This document shows positions 12,800 to 24,256 of a stretch of 64,000 nucleotides of DNA, piece after piece. This DNA comes from Phragmites australis (lineage: Eukaryota; Streptophyta; Magnoliopsida; Poales; Poaceae). Each line of letters opens with the position of its first letter. Within the stretch, counting starts at the first letter, position 1. The stretch is from positions 6,613,501-6,677,500 of the forward strand of contig NC_084932.1 of assembly GCF_958298935.1 (NCBI RefSeq), read 5' to 3'. The translations under genes and the position numbers were made by a program. A model generated the notes under the pieces. It was not told where the DNA came from and made no database searches. It worked only from the letters and a program-made list of their open reading frames with translations.

Positions 12800-13499
12800 A
12801 GAGAACCCATGCTCATATATCAAGCAAGTAGTAGTAGCATGCTGAAATCAAATTAGAAATGTGCAGATGCTAAAAGCCTATATGTTGCTGCCGACCTTGT
12901 GTTCTAGAAGATTCTAGAATGACTGGGCTACGATCTCACAGGTTACACCATCAAAAAAGCATCAATGGTTGAGCAGACATGGTCACAAGAAAGTCAGTTT
13001 AGTAACAGTCTTAAGAAAGAAAGAAATTTATGGTCAGGGAATTTCATAACTGGAAACCAGTTTTTGTCAAGGCTTCAGTTGCACCCTAGAGCCACATGTT
13101 TGCAACTACCACTCTACCAGCCAAGGCAAAGCTGATCAGATATGCAGAAGTGCAACAGCTCTTCAGATTTCCTATTCCTGAAGCATATGTTTCCATTATA
13201 AACTGCATAAAAATTAATGGGCACAACAAATTACTATAATGCATTGCTCATATAATGTAGTTCTCCGATGACCGCAAGTTTGCAACAATATTCTTTAACT
13301 GATACAACAGGGTTCCCATCAGAATATAAGTACATAACTTCTGTTTTTTTGTCACTTTTCTTTGTTTGGGGAAATTTTATTGGTTCATTCTGTCTCGAAG
13401 GAGCACAGAAGCACTTTCCAGCATGTGAATGATCAGCCTTATTATTGTGTAGCTGCAGATCAATGGAATTGCACTCTCCAACAAGCGAAGAAAACCATG
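12800..13499. other. Gap between LINE end and B3 gene stop
   Basis: No coding or transposon signal was recognised. The part nearest 13500 is probably the 3' untranslated region of the minus-strand B3 gene. Confidence 0.4.
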
Positions 13500-16400
13500 T
13501 TATTTGTGGATGGAACGGAGAAGCGGAGTGATTTCCGGGACAACCCTGTAGATGTGCACTTTTATGTTGTCCTCCTTAAATAGCTCAAAGACACAAACAT
13601 CAAACTTCTCCAGATTATTTCCTAGGGAAAATTTACCCCAGCCACCACTGAAAGAGGCAACACAGCGGTCACTGTAGTAAACATAGTTAACTTCCCAAGG
13701 CTTTCCTTGTGGATCCCAGAGTGTCATCTTCTTGCTTGTTTTGGGAAGCGACTCTCTGACAAATTCACATGAGATGTTCTGCAATACAATGGAGTAAGTC
13801 AGAGAAGAAATTGCAGTGTAAACAAGCCAGTGGTAAATACACAGGTACATGACAACGCTGCTCACTGGACAGATGAAAGAACCAGAAACATACAGCGGTG
13901 GATCTAAGGGGGGGGGGGTGCTCAAGCCCCCCTACTTAGTTGGCACAAGTGGGAGCCCCCCCCCCCCAAGCACCCCCCACTTAGCTGGCGCATGGTCAGA
14001 TACTCAGATGAGGAATAGAGGACCAAGTGAAGAACACCGAGGAAGAAGAGAAGCTGCGTTGGTTGGGGAAGAGTTCTCCTGGGCCAACTGGCATGTTCGC
14101 TCTTTGCAAAATCGTAATAAACCAGCCCGGCCTAGCCCAGTTCACTTGCTGTCTGAATTCTCATCCCTGATTCTCCAATCTCCCAGTCCCTAATTCCCCA
14201 ATCTCATCCCCGATTCCCCAACCAAGTGACCAACCTGCGCAGCTACACAGGCACAGGCAGGCGGGCGAGTCACGAGTGGGCGGCACGGGGCACATCGTGC
14301 AGGAAGCGCGGGCGGCTGAGCGGGTGGGTAGCCAGCCTGTAGGTAGGCAACGGGCGGGTGGGCGGGCAGTGCGCAGCAGTGCAGGACCGAGGCAAGCGGC
14401 ATGCATATCGATGAGCCCCCCCCCCCCCCCCCTGAATTTTGGTTTGCGTCCGTCCCTGGAAACATATCTTTTTGTAATTTTTCTAGGCTCTTGGTGCTTC
14501 AACATCACAATCAGACAATACAAAACTAACTTATAAAAGTAAAACAAACTTTCCTAGTCCAATGTGGGATCGGAAACTAGAAACGCAAAAGTAAGTTTTT
14601 TAGAACAATAAGCAAAGGTAGTTAAATAAACCAAACTAGGCTAGTTTGCAAAGTTACTAAAAAAGTGCTCGAATATTATTTCTTGTTACAAAAGCAGTGG
14701 GCTGCAAGGAGTAGGAAAACACAAATAAGTGATAAATATAGTTGGTAGATTTTCAACAGGTGCAATAAGTACAACATAAAAAAAAAACTTACCTAGAAAT
14801 GGAATGTCAAGAGTAATGCATATCCATATAGAAAAAATGGAATGCAGCATCTGTACACAGATCCAGCTGATTATATCAAAATGTTGTACCTGTGAATGTC
14901 CTTCAGCTATGCCCGGCTGCCAATAACAGTGTTTTTATATACTAAACAGATCTATTTTCCAAGAATGGACCCATAAGTCTATACCCATTTATCACAATAA
15001 TTTCCAGGAATGAAAGAAAGCATACAACATCTGCTCTTTCCTTATTATTAGGGAAACCAGCTCCATCCAAATTTTAATTAGTACCAGCGGGCATTTCTGT
15101 TTCCCAATTTTGAGCTGGACAATGGGGTCCAGGATTTCTCACAATAATCTGACTCTCTAGTCTCCTCGTACCTAGAAGCTGAATTGGTAAACTCTTGCGC
15201 AGCGACAACCTGATACTTCAATACTCTGAGTTATCGCAAGATTGGCAACACTTGATACTTTTGTAAACTAAGATATGTAGATTTTTATCTACGAAAGTAA
15301 TGATGCTTAACTTGCTTGGAGCATACTTGAGTATTATCATCAAGGAACTTATATGCCAACTGAGAAAAATTCTAACTACAGTGCGCATTAAGGAATTCTG
15401 TTCACACATACAACTACAAGGAATAGCTTTGAGCTCGATATAAATGAAGTAGCATATGGGAAATAAGTGACATTACCATGAAAAATCCCACATAGACATA
15501 AGAGTCCATCATTATTTGCATGGCGAAAGGATTCTTTGATTTAAACTCCTTTGCCCTTTTAAGAGCGAGGTTTTTCTCTTCTTCAGTTACTGGACGCCTT
15601 TGTGATATTACTACTGGTTGCCTTGCCTTCTTAAAGATGACTGAAAAATGCAATAACATCAAATCATTCACAGAAATCACACAGTCCAAAAGAACTGAAT
15701 CTCTTATTAATAACAGACGATGGGAAATTCACGTCTAACAAAAAATATCAGGGGAGGACTAACTTACATTTACCACCCCTAGGCACATCCTTATCCCTGA
15801 TCCGAGTCTGGTTGGAACAATTATATTCATCTAACAAACTGACTGAGAAATTTGTGATATGCAAAAGTTAGCTTGAATGGAAAGCGCATGGATGATAATG
15901 ATTCTGAATGAATCCGAGCTAGAAGAATAATGGTTGCTCGTGAGTGTGCCAGACAATCTACAACAGATTTGCAGCAATGCATGTGACTGGACAGGCCATC
16001 GAATTGTTTTGATGCCAATGCTCAACTGGGATTGTAATCTTGTTTTGATATAATAGAGCACTTATGTTCTATTCTCAAAAAAAGAGAGAAGAATCAGTGA
16101 TAATATATTAGTCAATAGCCACCACCAATACAGAGCTTAGACATGGGGATCTTATGGAAATTACAAGCCTGCAATGGCATAACACATGGCCTCATGAGTT
16201 CTGACTGTGCACTGCAACTTATCAACAATACAATTACAGGCATGTGATGAATGGGTTACTCATTTATGCAGTTATCCTGCACTCAACTTGATGTTGTCAC
16301 TCAAAACATGTTAAAATAATTGCACTCTAAACTGCTAGCAGCTATGCACTTTTGCCATGAACTAAATGTTGAGTACATCAGAGCAATTATTCAGTTAAAT

Positions 16401-17705
16401 TATACATTTTCTGAAAATTAGGGATATATTACCTTTATTGCTGTTAAGGATTGTCGATGCTGCCTTAGATGTGCCAACGATACCATCAGGCCTCTTTTTC
16501 TCAGCTTTCTTCCACTTCGATGCAGAGCCATCTGCTATGAGATCATCCGTTCCTCTATTCCTTTTTCTTGTGGTTCCATTACCCTCCTCTAGGGGGAAAG
16601 TCGATATTTCAGATGTCCCACCTGCATCGATGACTATGTCCCCTTCACCATTTTCTACATTAACGACTCTGTCCTTACAAGGCTGAGCAACCAAAGCTGA
16701 CGGGTCCTCGACGCCCGATGGACAGAACACCACCACACAGAATTGCGAGTGTCCATCATAAGTGAATACTAAAAAGTGACCCTTCTTGAGGGAATGATCT
16801 CTAACAAATTCATTCCACCCACCTGCGAACCACAATCCTTCGGAGTCTGAAGTAAGTACTACTTGCCACGTGCCGCCGCTTGGGCTTTTCAGGGAAACCA
16901 ATCCAGAAGGCTTGTCCTCAAGGTACTGGTGGAACGGCGATGGAATTTTCTACATAGTGTCAACAAATAAGAAGTTGTTGGTTTTTTTTCCCTCTAGAAT
17001 ACACACAAGAACTTGTTGACGCTATGAACTACATATCTGATGCAATCCCAGCTCAAAAATAAAGCCATCAAATAAACGGTATAAGAAGTTGTATCATCGT
17101 GATATAACGACAATTTACAAGAGAAAAATAATGTTTCCTTTATCAAATAAAAAATTACATGTGGTCTACAAATGTGATGGCCCTGGAATATGCAGTCATA
17201 GCCTGGAAGATGAAACAGTACTGAACACTGATAACATGAGGGTATAGGACTGACAGCAGAAGTAAATGACTAAAAACAAACTAACAAGTAAAAATCTATT
17301 AAAAAATAATCAATGAGCATTTCCCATTTGTTTTGGCCATTGCAAGCCGCAGAGTTCAGATTCCTAAACAAGATAAAAGAAATGCTCGATCATCATCGCA
17401 GCATCTCACGGAGCAACCAAAAGTAATTTTTGGGGAAAAAAGCAGCGAAAAGTAATAGCACAGTCCTCCATTGATTCATGGATGTAACAAGACAGGGGAC
17501 TCAAGAAGCTCACCAATCGCTCCCCTGATTGCTCAGGGAAGAAGACCTTGAAGAAGCGCTGGCCGGCGCCTATGGCTTCCCCCTCCTTCCCGTCCTTCTG
17601 CTTCTGCTTCCCCTCCTTCCCATCCTTCTGCTTCTGCTTCTCCTTGCCGCTCTCCCGCGCCGCCACGGCCGCGCTGCTGCTCCCCTGCTGCTTCTTGCGC
17701 CCCAT
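13500..17705 (-). CDS. B3-domain transcription factor with two B3 domains (REM type)
   Basis: A nuclear DNA-binding protein of the plant B3 superfamily (REM group), 383 residues in four exons: 17514-17705, 16433-16949, 15477-15640 and 13500-13778, all with GT...AG introns and matching phases. Residues 1-47 are a basic K/Q/E-rich leader containing a 10-residue repeat (KQKQKDGKEG). The first B3 domain (about 48-143) reads RFFKVFFPEQSGERL joined to KIPSPF, with WQVVL, LWFAGGWNEFV and LVFTYDG, the usual B3 strand signatures. An acidic then basic linker (KRNRG, KWKKAEKKRP) follows. The second B3 domain (about 272-380) has FVRESLP, MTLWDPQGKPWEV and FSGGWGKF. The ATG at 17705 is the first in frame with family-like sequence after it. 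REM proteins act mostly in reproductive development, but the targets of this one are unknown. A hAT element lies in intron 3, and a second one starts 311 bp upstream of the ATG. Confidence 0.85.
13893..14458. mobile_element. Nonautonomous hAT element in B3 gene intron 3
   Basis: A perfect 8-bp target duplication GAAACATA flanks the element at 13885-13892 and 14459-14466. The termini are inverted: CAGCGGTGGATC on the left and CAGGGACGGACG read inward from the right. The 566-bp body codes for nothing transposase-like. It carries an 11-base G run next to the left end, a 12-base C run near 13956 and a 17-base C run next to the right end. The 8-bp duplication and CAG-type termini are hallmarks of the hAT superfamily. 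It needs a transposase supplied elsewhere. Confidence 0.85.
17580..17639 (-). repeat. 30-bp in-frame tandem duplication in B3 exon 1
   Basis: Two 30-bp units differing at one position (CCCGTCC versus CCCATCC on the plus strand) lie head to tail in the basic leader of the B3 gene and encode the same 10 residues twice. Confidence 0.85.
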
Positions 17706-18016
17706 GAGCAAGGAGGACACCCCAAGACCGAAGATTCAATGATTGTTGCGGGCAGGGCAGGACGCCCGGCCGGCAGCCCCTCTGAATAGAGGACTGTGGG
17801 CAGTTACCACCGGTCACTGGAGTCTGAACCTTGGGTTTTAAGGAATGCCCAACGCAAGGACAAAACGGTCAGTCTTTACAAGACAATGGGGAAAGAGGGG
17901 AGGAAAAGTTGCTGAACTTGTGCTCCTTTTTGGGCAGTGTGCTGACTGCTGGAAATATGTATCTGCAAGAGAGATTGTAGCTAGATTTTCCTTTTCCTTT
18001 CCAGGACAGCGTAATG

Positions 18017-18572
18017 CAGAGGCGTCTAAATGGCCGGTTCGATCTGGTACGGTACGGGTCCAGTCAGGTACGATCCACATTAGGCATAATCTGTTACAGC
18101 TAAACAGATCGTATCGTATCGGTCCACGTGCCGTGGCTGCAGTCCAGGCACAGCCTATTTAAGATCTCGTTATACCGTGCCGGCTCACGGCACGGTAGGC
18201 CTAATGTGTTTTTTTTTTTTTTTTTTGCTTGTCGGCCTGTTAACACGTGAAAATCGGAAAAGAACATCAAAAAATTGCCGGATGTTAGGATCAAACTCAT
18301 AATCTCATACATGGGAAACAATCACTCTACCACCCTATTAAGCATCTTTTTATGTATTAAGGATAAACAAATTATATAAAACCTTAGAAAAATAGAAAAA
18401 CTTAAATGAGCCATGTCGTGCCGACCCGGCATGCCGTGGCTTTGGCCCAAGCACGGCCCGCCTAACTGTGTTGTGCTGGCTCGGCCCGTTTACTCTCGTA
18501 CCGTGCCGTGCCTTGCCATTTTTCCCGTACCTCGGACTGGCCTGTTAGGCCCGACCCAGTTGGCCACCTTTA
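18017..18572. mobile_element. Nonautonomous hAT element upstream of the B3 gene
   Basis: Flanks GCGTAATG (18009-18016) and GCATAATG (18573-18580) form an 8-bp target duplication with one transition. Termini are inverted and degenerate: CAGAGGCGTCTAAATGG against TAAAGGTGGCCAACTGG read inward from the right. The 556-bp body has no transposase, an 18-base T run near 18209-18227, and GC-rich subterminal repeats of the type CCGTGCCG/GCACGG on both sides, as expected for hAT transposase-binding regions. It sits 311 bp upstream of the B3 start codon and may add to or disrupt the promoter. Confidence 0.8.
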
Positions 18573-18580
18573 GCATAATG

Positions 18581-21049
18581 CTTGATGATCAATCACCAAT
18601 TTTTACATCTAGTATGTAGATGCAAAAATGATACTGGGGGCAATGTGAAAGGGGAGGGGGTGTGTTTGTAGCGTGTCTTTCAAATATCTATGGTGGACAG
18701 CTTGGTCTTTTCAATATTGCATGTAACACCTGGAACCTCCACAAGTTCGGAGTGCTACTAACCTATATGTCCATCGAACAAGAAAAATTCAGCAGCATCT
18801 TCTCTAAAACTAGAGGTATAATTGACCAAACATCACATAGAGATAAATAAATATCATCATACTAATAGCAATAAACATCCTAGCAATGAGGAACAAACCT
18901 CGATCATGGAAAAGTACAATGACATGTTAACGCGTCTAAAGATAGCTAAAAAGATAACATGAAAGATAAACCAAAAGATGAAGGTGCTTGTTGCAAATGA
19001 CGTATATCGCTTCATTCACTTCTTAATTCAAGATTCAGGTGAACTTTAGAAAAGTAAATATTAAGCAACAAGGTTATGCATAACCAAAAGACACAACTTC
19101 TAACATAAGTATATACTTCATGCTTCGCATACAAGGAATATGAACAACTGCGAGAAATAAGACATATTTCTTTCTGTTATCTCATAATCTGGGAAACATC
19201 CAATCTTTAGAATGTGGTAAGCAACTAACATGTTCACATTTTTATTTGATAAATCATTATACGTGCGGCAATTAAAAGATGGATGTAACTAAATAACAAG
19301 TTAAAGCATAGTCATCTCCTACATTCACTTGACTTCATCGGTGATGAAGGCGGACACTAGCTGCGACCTGCAATGACTCCACCTGAACAAACACACAATT
19401 AGCACCACGACACCACAAACGGTAAAGCAAAAGAAGGCACACGCTTCTACGCCCAAAAACCACGCAAACCCAGCAATAGAAGGCTACAGAAGGACATCTA
19501 CCACTTAGCTCGCCAGACGTCGAGCGAGAACCTCATCTAGCTAGGTCGAAGAACGAAGAACAAGACACATCACACTGTCTAACTCTCACCAGTCACCAAC
19601 ATAATTAGTCAAAAACTCCTAATCTTCTTAACAAAAAAGAACAAAACCAACGCCATCGGGAAGCTTTCGACAAGACCTACAACTTCCATTATGACCATAC
19701 AATTGATTTCAATACCGGTTAGACCTAAAATTAATTAACCCGCTACTCACTAACCAGTCCAACAAACACCTATCCAAAAACGTGGATGACCGATCTCAAC
19801 TATCTACAAGCGTCTAAGGACAAAGAAGATGTCACCTTTGGAGTGAGATCTCGGATCAACAACGAATCCGACAAACTCGCAGGAATTCCTCTTCTTCTCC
19901 CTTCTTCATCATCACCTTCTTCTTCTTTCTTCCCTCTCCTCTTTCTCCTCCTTCCTCCTCCTCCTCATCTTTTTCTTCTTCTCTTCTTTTTCCTTTTCTT
20001 CTTCTTTTCTTTTGGCCAGCCGGCCCTTCCCTGCTCGCCGCCCCCAACCTCCTCCCTCAAGTATTGTCATCGTTCATCTTATGGCCATTGCAAATGCTTC
20101 ACCCACTGCAGTGGTATTCAAAGAAAAGTGTTAATTTTTAATCTCTACTGTATAAAACACGAGTTGTTTTTGCGTCACCTCTTCCCCTATTCTCCTCCTA
20201 TCTAATAAAAACCTTTAAAATTTGATTTAATTTTACCCACTTTTATCATCCATTATCATCTTATAGCCTCCCCGCCTCGTTATTGACTACGGATATAGGC
20301 AATGGCGAAGCTACGTTGACCCTCCATGGTGCACATGCACTAGGGTAAAAACACAGTGTAATGCTATTTAGTGAAATATTGTTTGAAAATTTATGCATTG
20401 CTATATGACCATGGCATTATTTGCTCTAGCTTCACCGTTGGATATATAACTTGTTTTACTAATGAAAATAAAAAAAGGAGGAAAATTAGCAGATAGTCTC
20501 CTCCTACTTTTTCGGATCTCATCTGAAATTAAACTATAGCATCGCTCCTAACGTATTCGTTTGGTGACGCTCCGATAGCGTATCCATATCTCCATACCAT
20601 AAGTTTTTGCTTGATGTTACCATGCCCAATATTTACGTTTTCGTTACAATGCACGGCACTTAGCTAGTGTTAAATTTGTGGCATACAAGGCATTTTCTCT
20701 TTAGTTTTAAAGAGTCCAGCAACAGATCTTAATTTTTTTTTTAATATAAACTCAAGCCATTGAGATAGTCGTTGCTCACAAATAATTATTTTTATATGAA
20801 ATTTACACACAAAATTTTGAACTGATCATTAAGCCACAAAGAAACCAAATGGGTATACCTCTATGCAGAGGATCCTCCATGCACACACCACATGCATATA
20901 CAAATCATTGCACATAAACTCGTCTAGATTTAAGGTGTGGAAATGTGGCTTCTCTTGCAACAAAAGGAGGTGACAAATTATACATACTTCATTTAATTAC
21001 ACAGGGATAAGAGTAAGAAAGTAGTTAAGGGTGTTTGGATAGTCGACTA
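18581..21049. other. Gene-free stretch with retroelement-like texture
   Basis: No supported gene. The part from 18900 to about 20040 resembles internal LTR noncoding DNA, but no termini were found. A strongly pyrimidine-rich CTT/CCT tract lies at about 19885-20020. The open frame through it (poly Ser/Leu/Phe) is a composition effect. Confidence 0.4.
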
Positions 21050-21052
21050 TAA

Positions 21053-21271
21053 GTGTTTGTTTGGTATAGTTCTAGCTCTTTAAAAAAAATTGAGCTAGTT
21101 ATTCCTAGTTTTAGAAATTTTTGGAGTCGTAGCTATGGACAAATTGAGCATTTTGGTTGAACATCTTGTTCTTATTTTGGACTAAAAACAAATATCTAAA
21201 TCACTTTATTTTATTCTATAAATTTTAAATCCTAGATGGATCTCGGAGCTAGAGTTATGCTAAACAAGGTC
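21053..21271. mobile_element. Tourist-like MITE (PIF/Harbinger)
   Basis: A 219-bp element flanked by TAA (21050-21052 and 21272-21274), the 3-bp duplication typical of PIF/Harbinger. The terminal inverted repeats match at about 19 of 26 positions: GTGTTTGTTTGGTATAGTTC on the left and GACCTTGTTTAGCATAACTC read inward on the right, both continuing into TAGCTC. There is no coding capacity. Confidence 0.75.
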
Positions 21272-21499
21272 TAAATATGGGGTAGAAGTTTAAATGAGTA
21301 GTCTAGCAAAAATGAGGCTATTTTTTTCAATTTTGACAAGAATAGAACTCACGGATACTTGAGTGCTGTTTGGTTTGCAGTAAGTGTTACCTTAGCAAAA
21401 TTTGGCAGCATTGACAAAATTTAGCTACCACTTGCGTGCTTTGCTATCAGATTTCGGTAAGGTTCTCCTCCACTCACTTGTAATCTTTGCTCATTTTCT

Positions 21500-22953
21500 T
21501 GCAAGTAAATGCGAAAACGTAAATAAGGTTGAGAGATAAGTTCGATATAAGGAATTTTTATCTTATGGTATCGATGGCATAAATGTCACCTCTAGTCCAC
21601 GTTGGAGCTCCATAAAGGATATGCTCTCGGTTGGCACGACTCTTCCGGTCATAGCTCTTGAGCTAACAAGTCACTGAGACAAGGACTCAAACATGATGAG
21701 CCACCAAGCCACCAAGATAAGATCTCATCACTAGTCTCTCTTCCTGTCACTTGCCGCCGTAATCACTTCGGAGTTTGAGCCACCAAGGTAAGGGTCCCCG
21801 CGTCCTCGTACACATGTCTTGATATCGCTCCACACCAAGTCAGAGGGTCAACAAGCTTGAGCCAAGACCTAAGATGTCGGTGAGTCACCAAGACTCTAAG
21901 GCACCGACATACCACTTGGTACAAGTTAGGACCACTCCTTTATCCCTTCTTCAAGCTACAACACCTAGCTATAACTCACTCTAGGCCTATAAGAACTAAA
22001 CACTCTCTAATCTTGTGCTTAATTATCTTGGATAATCACTTTAAGCACTTTGGTGGCTTGGATGTCTTCTCAAATGTGTATGAGTTTCCTCTAGACTCCA
22101 GCAACATACCACACCTTAAAATGACTGAGTGTATGGGTATGTATAGTCTCAAACCATCCAACTAGCCATTTTTCTAATGACTCAGAAAAATTGTTAACAC
22201 TGGATGATCCAATGAGAACAACAGTACTAACACCGGATCATCCAGTGAGTACAGCCTCATAAACTAGCCGTTAGAACTCTATTGAATGCCTTTGTGAACA
22301 CCAGACACTTCGGTATGCCTTAAAATCCATCATCGGACCTTCCCGTGAGTTATCTTTAGCCATCTGAGCCTTTGTAGCCTCTCTTTGTAAAATACTCTGG
22401 TGCATTCATCTTCAGATCATTGAACCTTCTGTTGGGTCGTTCTTCATTCTTCAACACTTTTAGTTGTCTCTGTAAAAAATGCCCTGATGCTATACTTTGG
22501 TGTGCACAAACCAAGCACCGAACCATCCGGTAGGTTGATCTTCAGTTTTCTACACTTGCATTCTTCTCTGCAATAAAGGCTCCGGTGTAACACTGTGCGG
22601 ATCACCGGACTATCCGGTGAGGTCATCAGCCTTCTCCCCCATTGTCAGAAATACTCCGATGAGTTCAACACGCAGAGCACCGAACCATCCGGTGAAGTCA
22701 TCAACCTTCACTTTGCCTCTGGATAAAATACTCCAGTGAATTCAACTCCTCTACAATGGACCTTCCGATGGGGAAAATCTTCCTAAAACTTCTCCAATTC
22801 AGTCAATCTTTGTCTCGGCTGCGTGACTTTTTGAGTATTGCATCCGTGAGACCTACTAACATATATTATTGACAAACATATTAGTCCCAATGATTATATT
22901 ATCATTAATCACCAAAATCATAATCATGGCCTAATAGGGTTATTTTCGCTACA
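21500..22953 (-). repeat. Copia 3' LTR, truncated
   Basis: It aligns by eye with 26130-27262 and with the solo LTR at 36742-38164. On the minus strand it begins TGTAGCGAAAATAACCC at 22953 and is lost beyond about 21500, before the terminal part with GGGGGTGAATTAGGAC found in the other copies. Many near-palindromic phrases such as CACCGGATCATCCAGTG occur. Confidence 0.75.
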
Positions 22954-24256
22954 ATCTCTCCTTTTTTGATTGATGAAAACACAACCAAAATAAGTGGCAA
23001 ATAATAAATGATACCAATCATAAAGAGCATAAAGTCTTACCATATTACTTGATGCATGCTCTTACCATTTAGTCCCCTTTGTTATGGCTCCCTCTTTCTC
23101 TATTGTCACTATCTCCCTTAATCGACTCATGCAAGAACTTCTCCTCTTTGTCAACCTAGGTGCCTCATGTTGCTTTTTGTATCTTCTTCTTCTTCCCTTT
23201 TGTCAACTTTGGCATTCCTAGACATCTTGATTCTTGCTTTGGTCATCAAACTTATCCTCCTTTGTCGACAATCTCAAAAAGAGTTACAAACATATGTTCA
23301 ACTCTAGGAAAAACGTTAGAGCATAGACGAGAGAGCTTCATAAATCATGATCCATATCAAATAATACCAATTGAAAATATATACCAATTGTAAGGATGTT
23401 AGATATTGATATCAATTGAAAAAAAGACAAACAATGATCATAATTCATGAAACTCACATGATATAATCTAAACTCCCCTTTTATGTGTGCATACATATAA
23501 TGAGACCCACTTATGAATATCACTTATAGGAATGTAGCAATATATGTACATCTAAACAATAAGTAGATGTAGGAAGTTTAAGTCATATTATGCATAGAGG
23601 TAGTTTAAATATAGAAATAAATTAACAATGATATTAATAAATATTGTATACCTCCAAGGACATGTTGATTTCTTCATAAAACTACAAAAGATACATCTAG
23701 CAACACATGTTAGTCTCAAAATCACAACTAATAGGATATACTCCCCCTAAATGTGTACATACAAGTGTTAAATGATTGCGAGACATATACACTTGTTATT
23801 AATAACAATGGAAAAGGTACCCTATAGATTGCTTCATTGCATATAAAAAGATACCAATTATAAAACTAATTCCATAAAAATATTGTTGCTCATAAGAAAT
23901 AAAGAAACACAAGCAACCTACCATATAAAAACCTATGCTAGGTATTGCAATAACTTGAAATATGTATATGCAATCCTAGGCAAGGCAAATGAGCTACAAC
24001 AATTCAAAGATATTGCATCTAGCTCCATTACCTTTTTACCTCTGGGTAGGGATTTGGATATATGATGATCATTATCTTCATCAAAGCTTCCAATCTTATA
24101 CACTTGGCTTCTTCGCTTGAATCTTTACTTTATTTTGTGAGCCACTTCTTCAAATCCTCATAGCCACCTCGGGCTTCAAGTCTTCTTTGAAACATAAATT
24201 GATTGGGGCCCCTTCATGTTGGTGATGACTTCCTTAGGCACCCAAATGGGTTGGTT
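22954..24256 (-). other. Internal copia remnant without readable pol
   Basis: AT-rich DNA between the gag remnant and the 3' LTR. Near 24190-24245 the minus strand reads WVPKEVITNMKGPNQ, a phrase resembling copia gag-pol linkers. The remainder shows no recognisable domain. Confidence 0.5.

Larger units (their letters stand above)
2360..12800 (+). mobile_element. Decayed LINE (non-LTR retrotransposon), split by nested LTRs
   Basis: Two LINE reading frames can be followed on the plus strand: an ORF1 with a zinc knuckle (about 2650-4228 and 8031-9130) and an ORF2 with endonuclease, reverse transcriptase and zf-RVT-like parts (about 9190-12330). Removing the 4229-8030 LTR insertion leaves about 6.6 kb, a normal length for a plant LINE. 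The 3' end is placed near 12770-12800, where an AT-rich tail with TTTAATAAAGCTTCC and a short A run follows the last coding homology. The 5' end near 2360 is a guess and no flanking target duplication was found. Many stops and frameshifts mean the element is dead. Confidence 0.75.

Noticed and set aside
19786..20205. 139-codon frame with poly Ser/Leu/Phe
   Set aside because: It is generated by the pyrimidine-rich low-complexity tract at 19885-20020.
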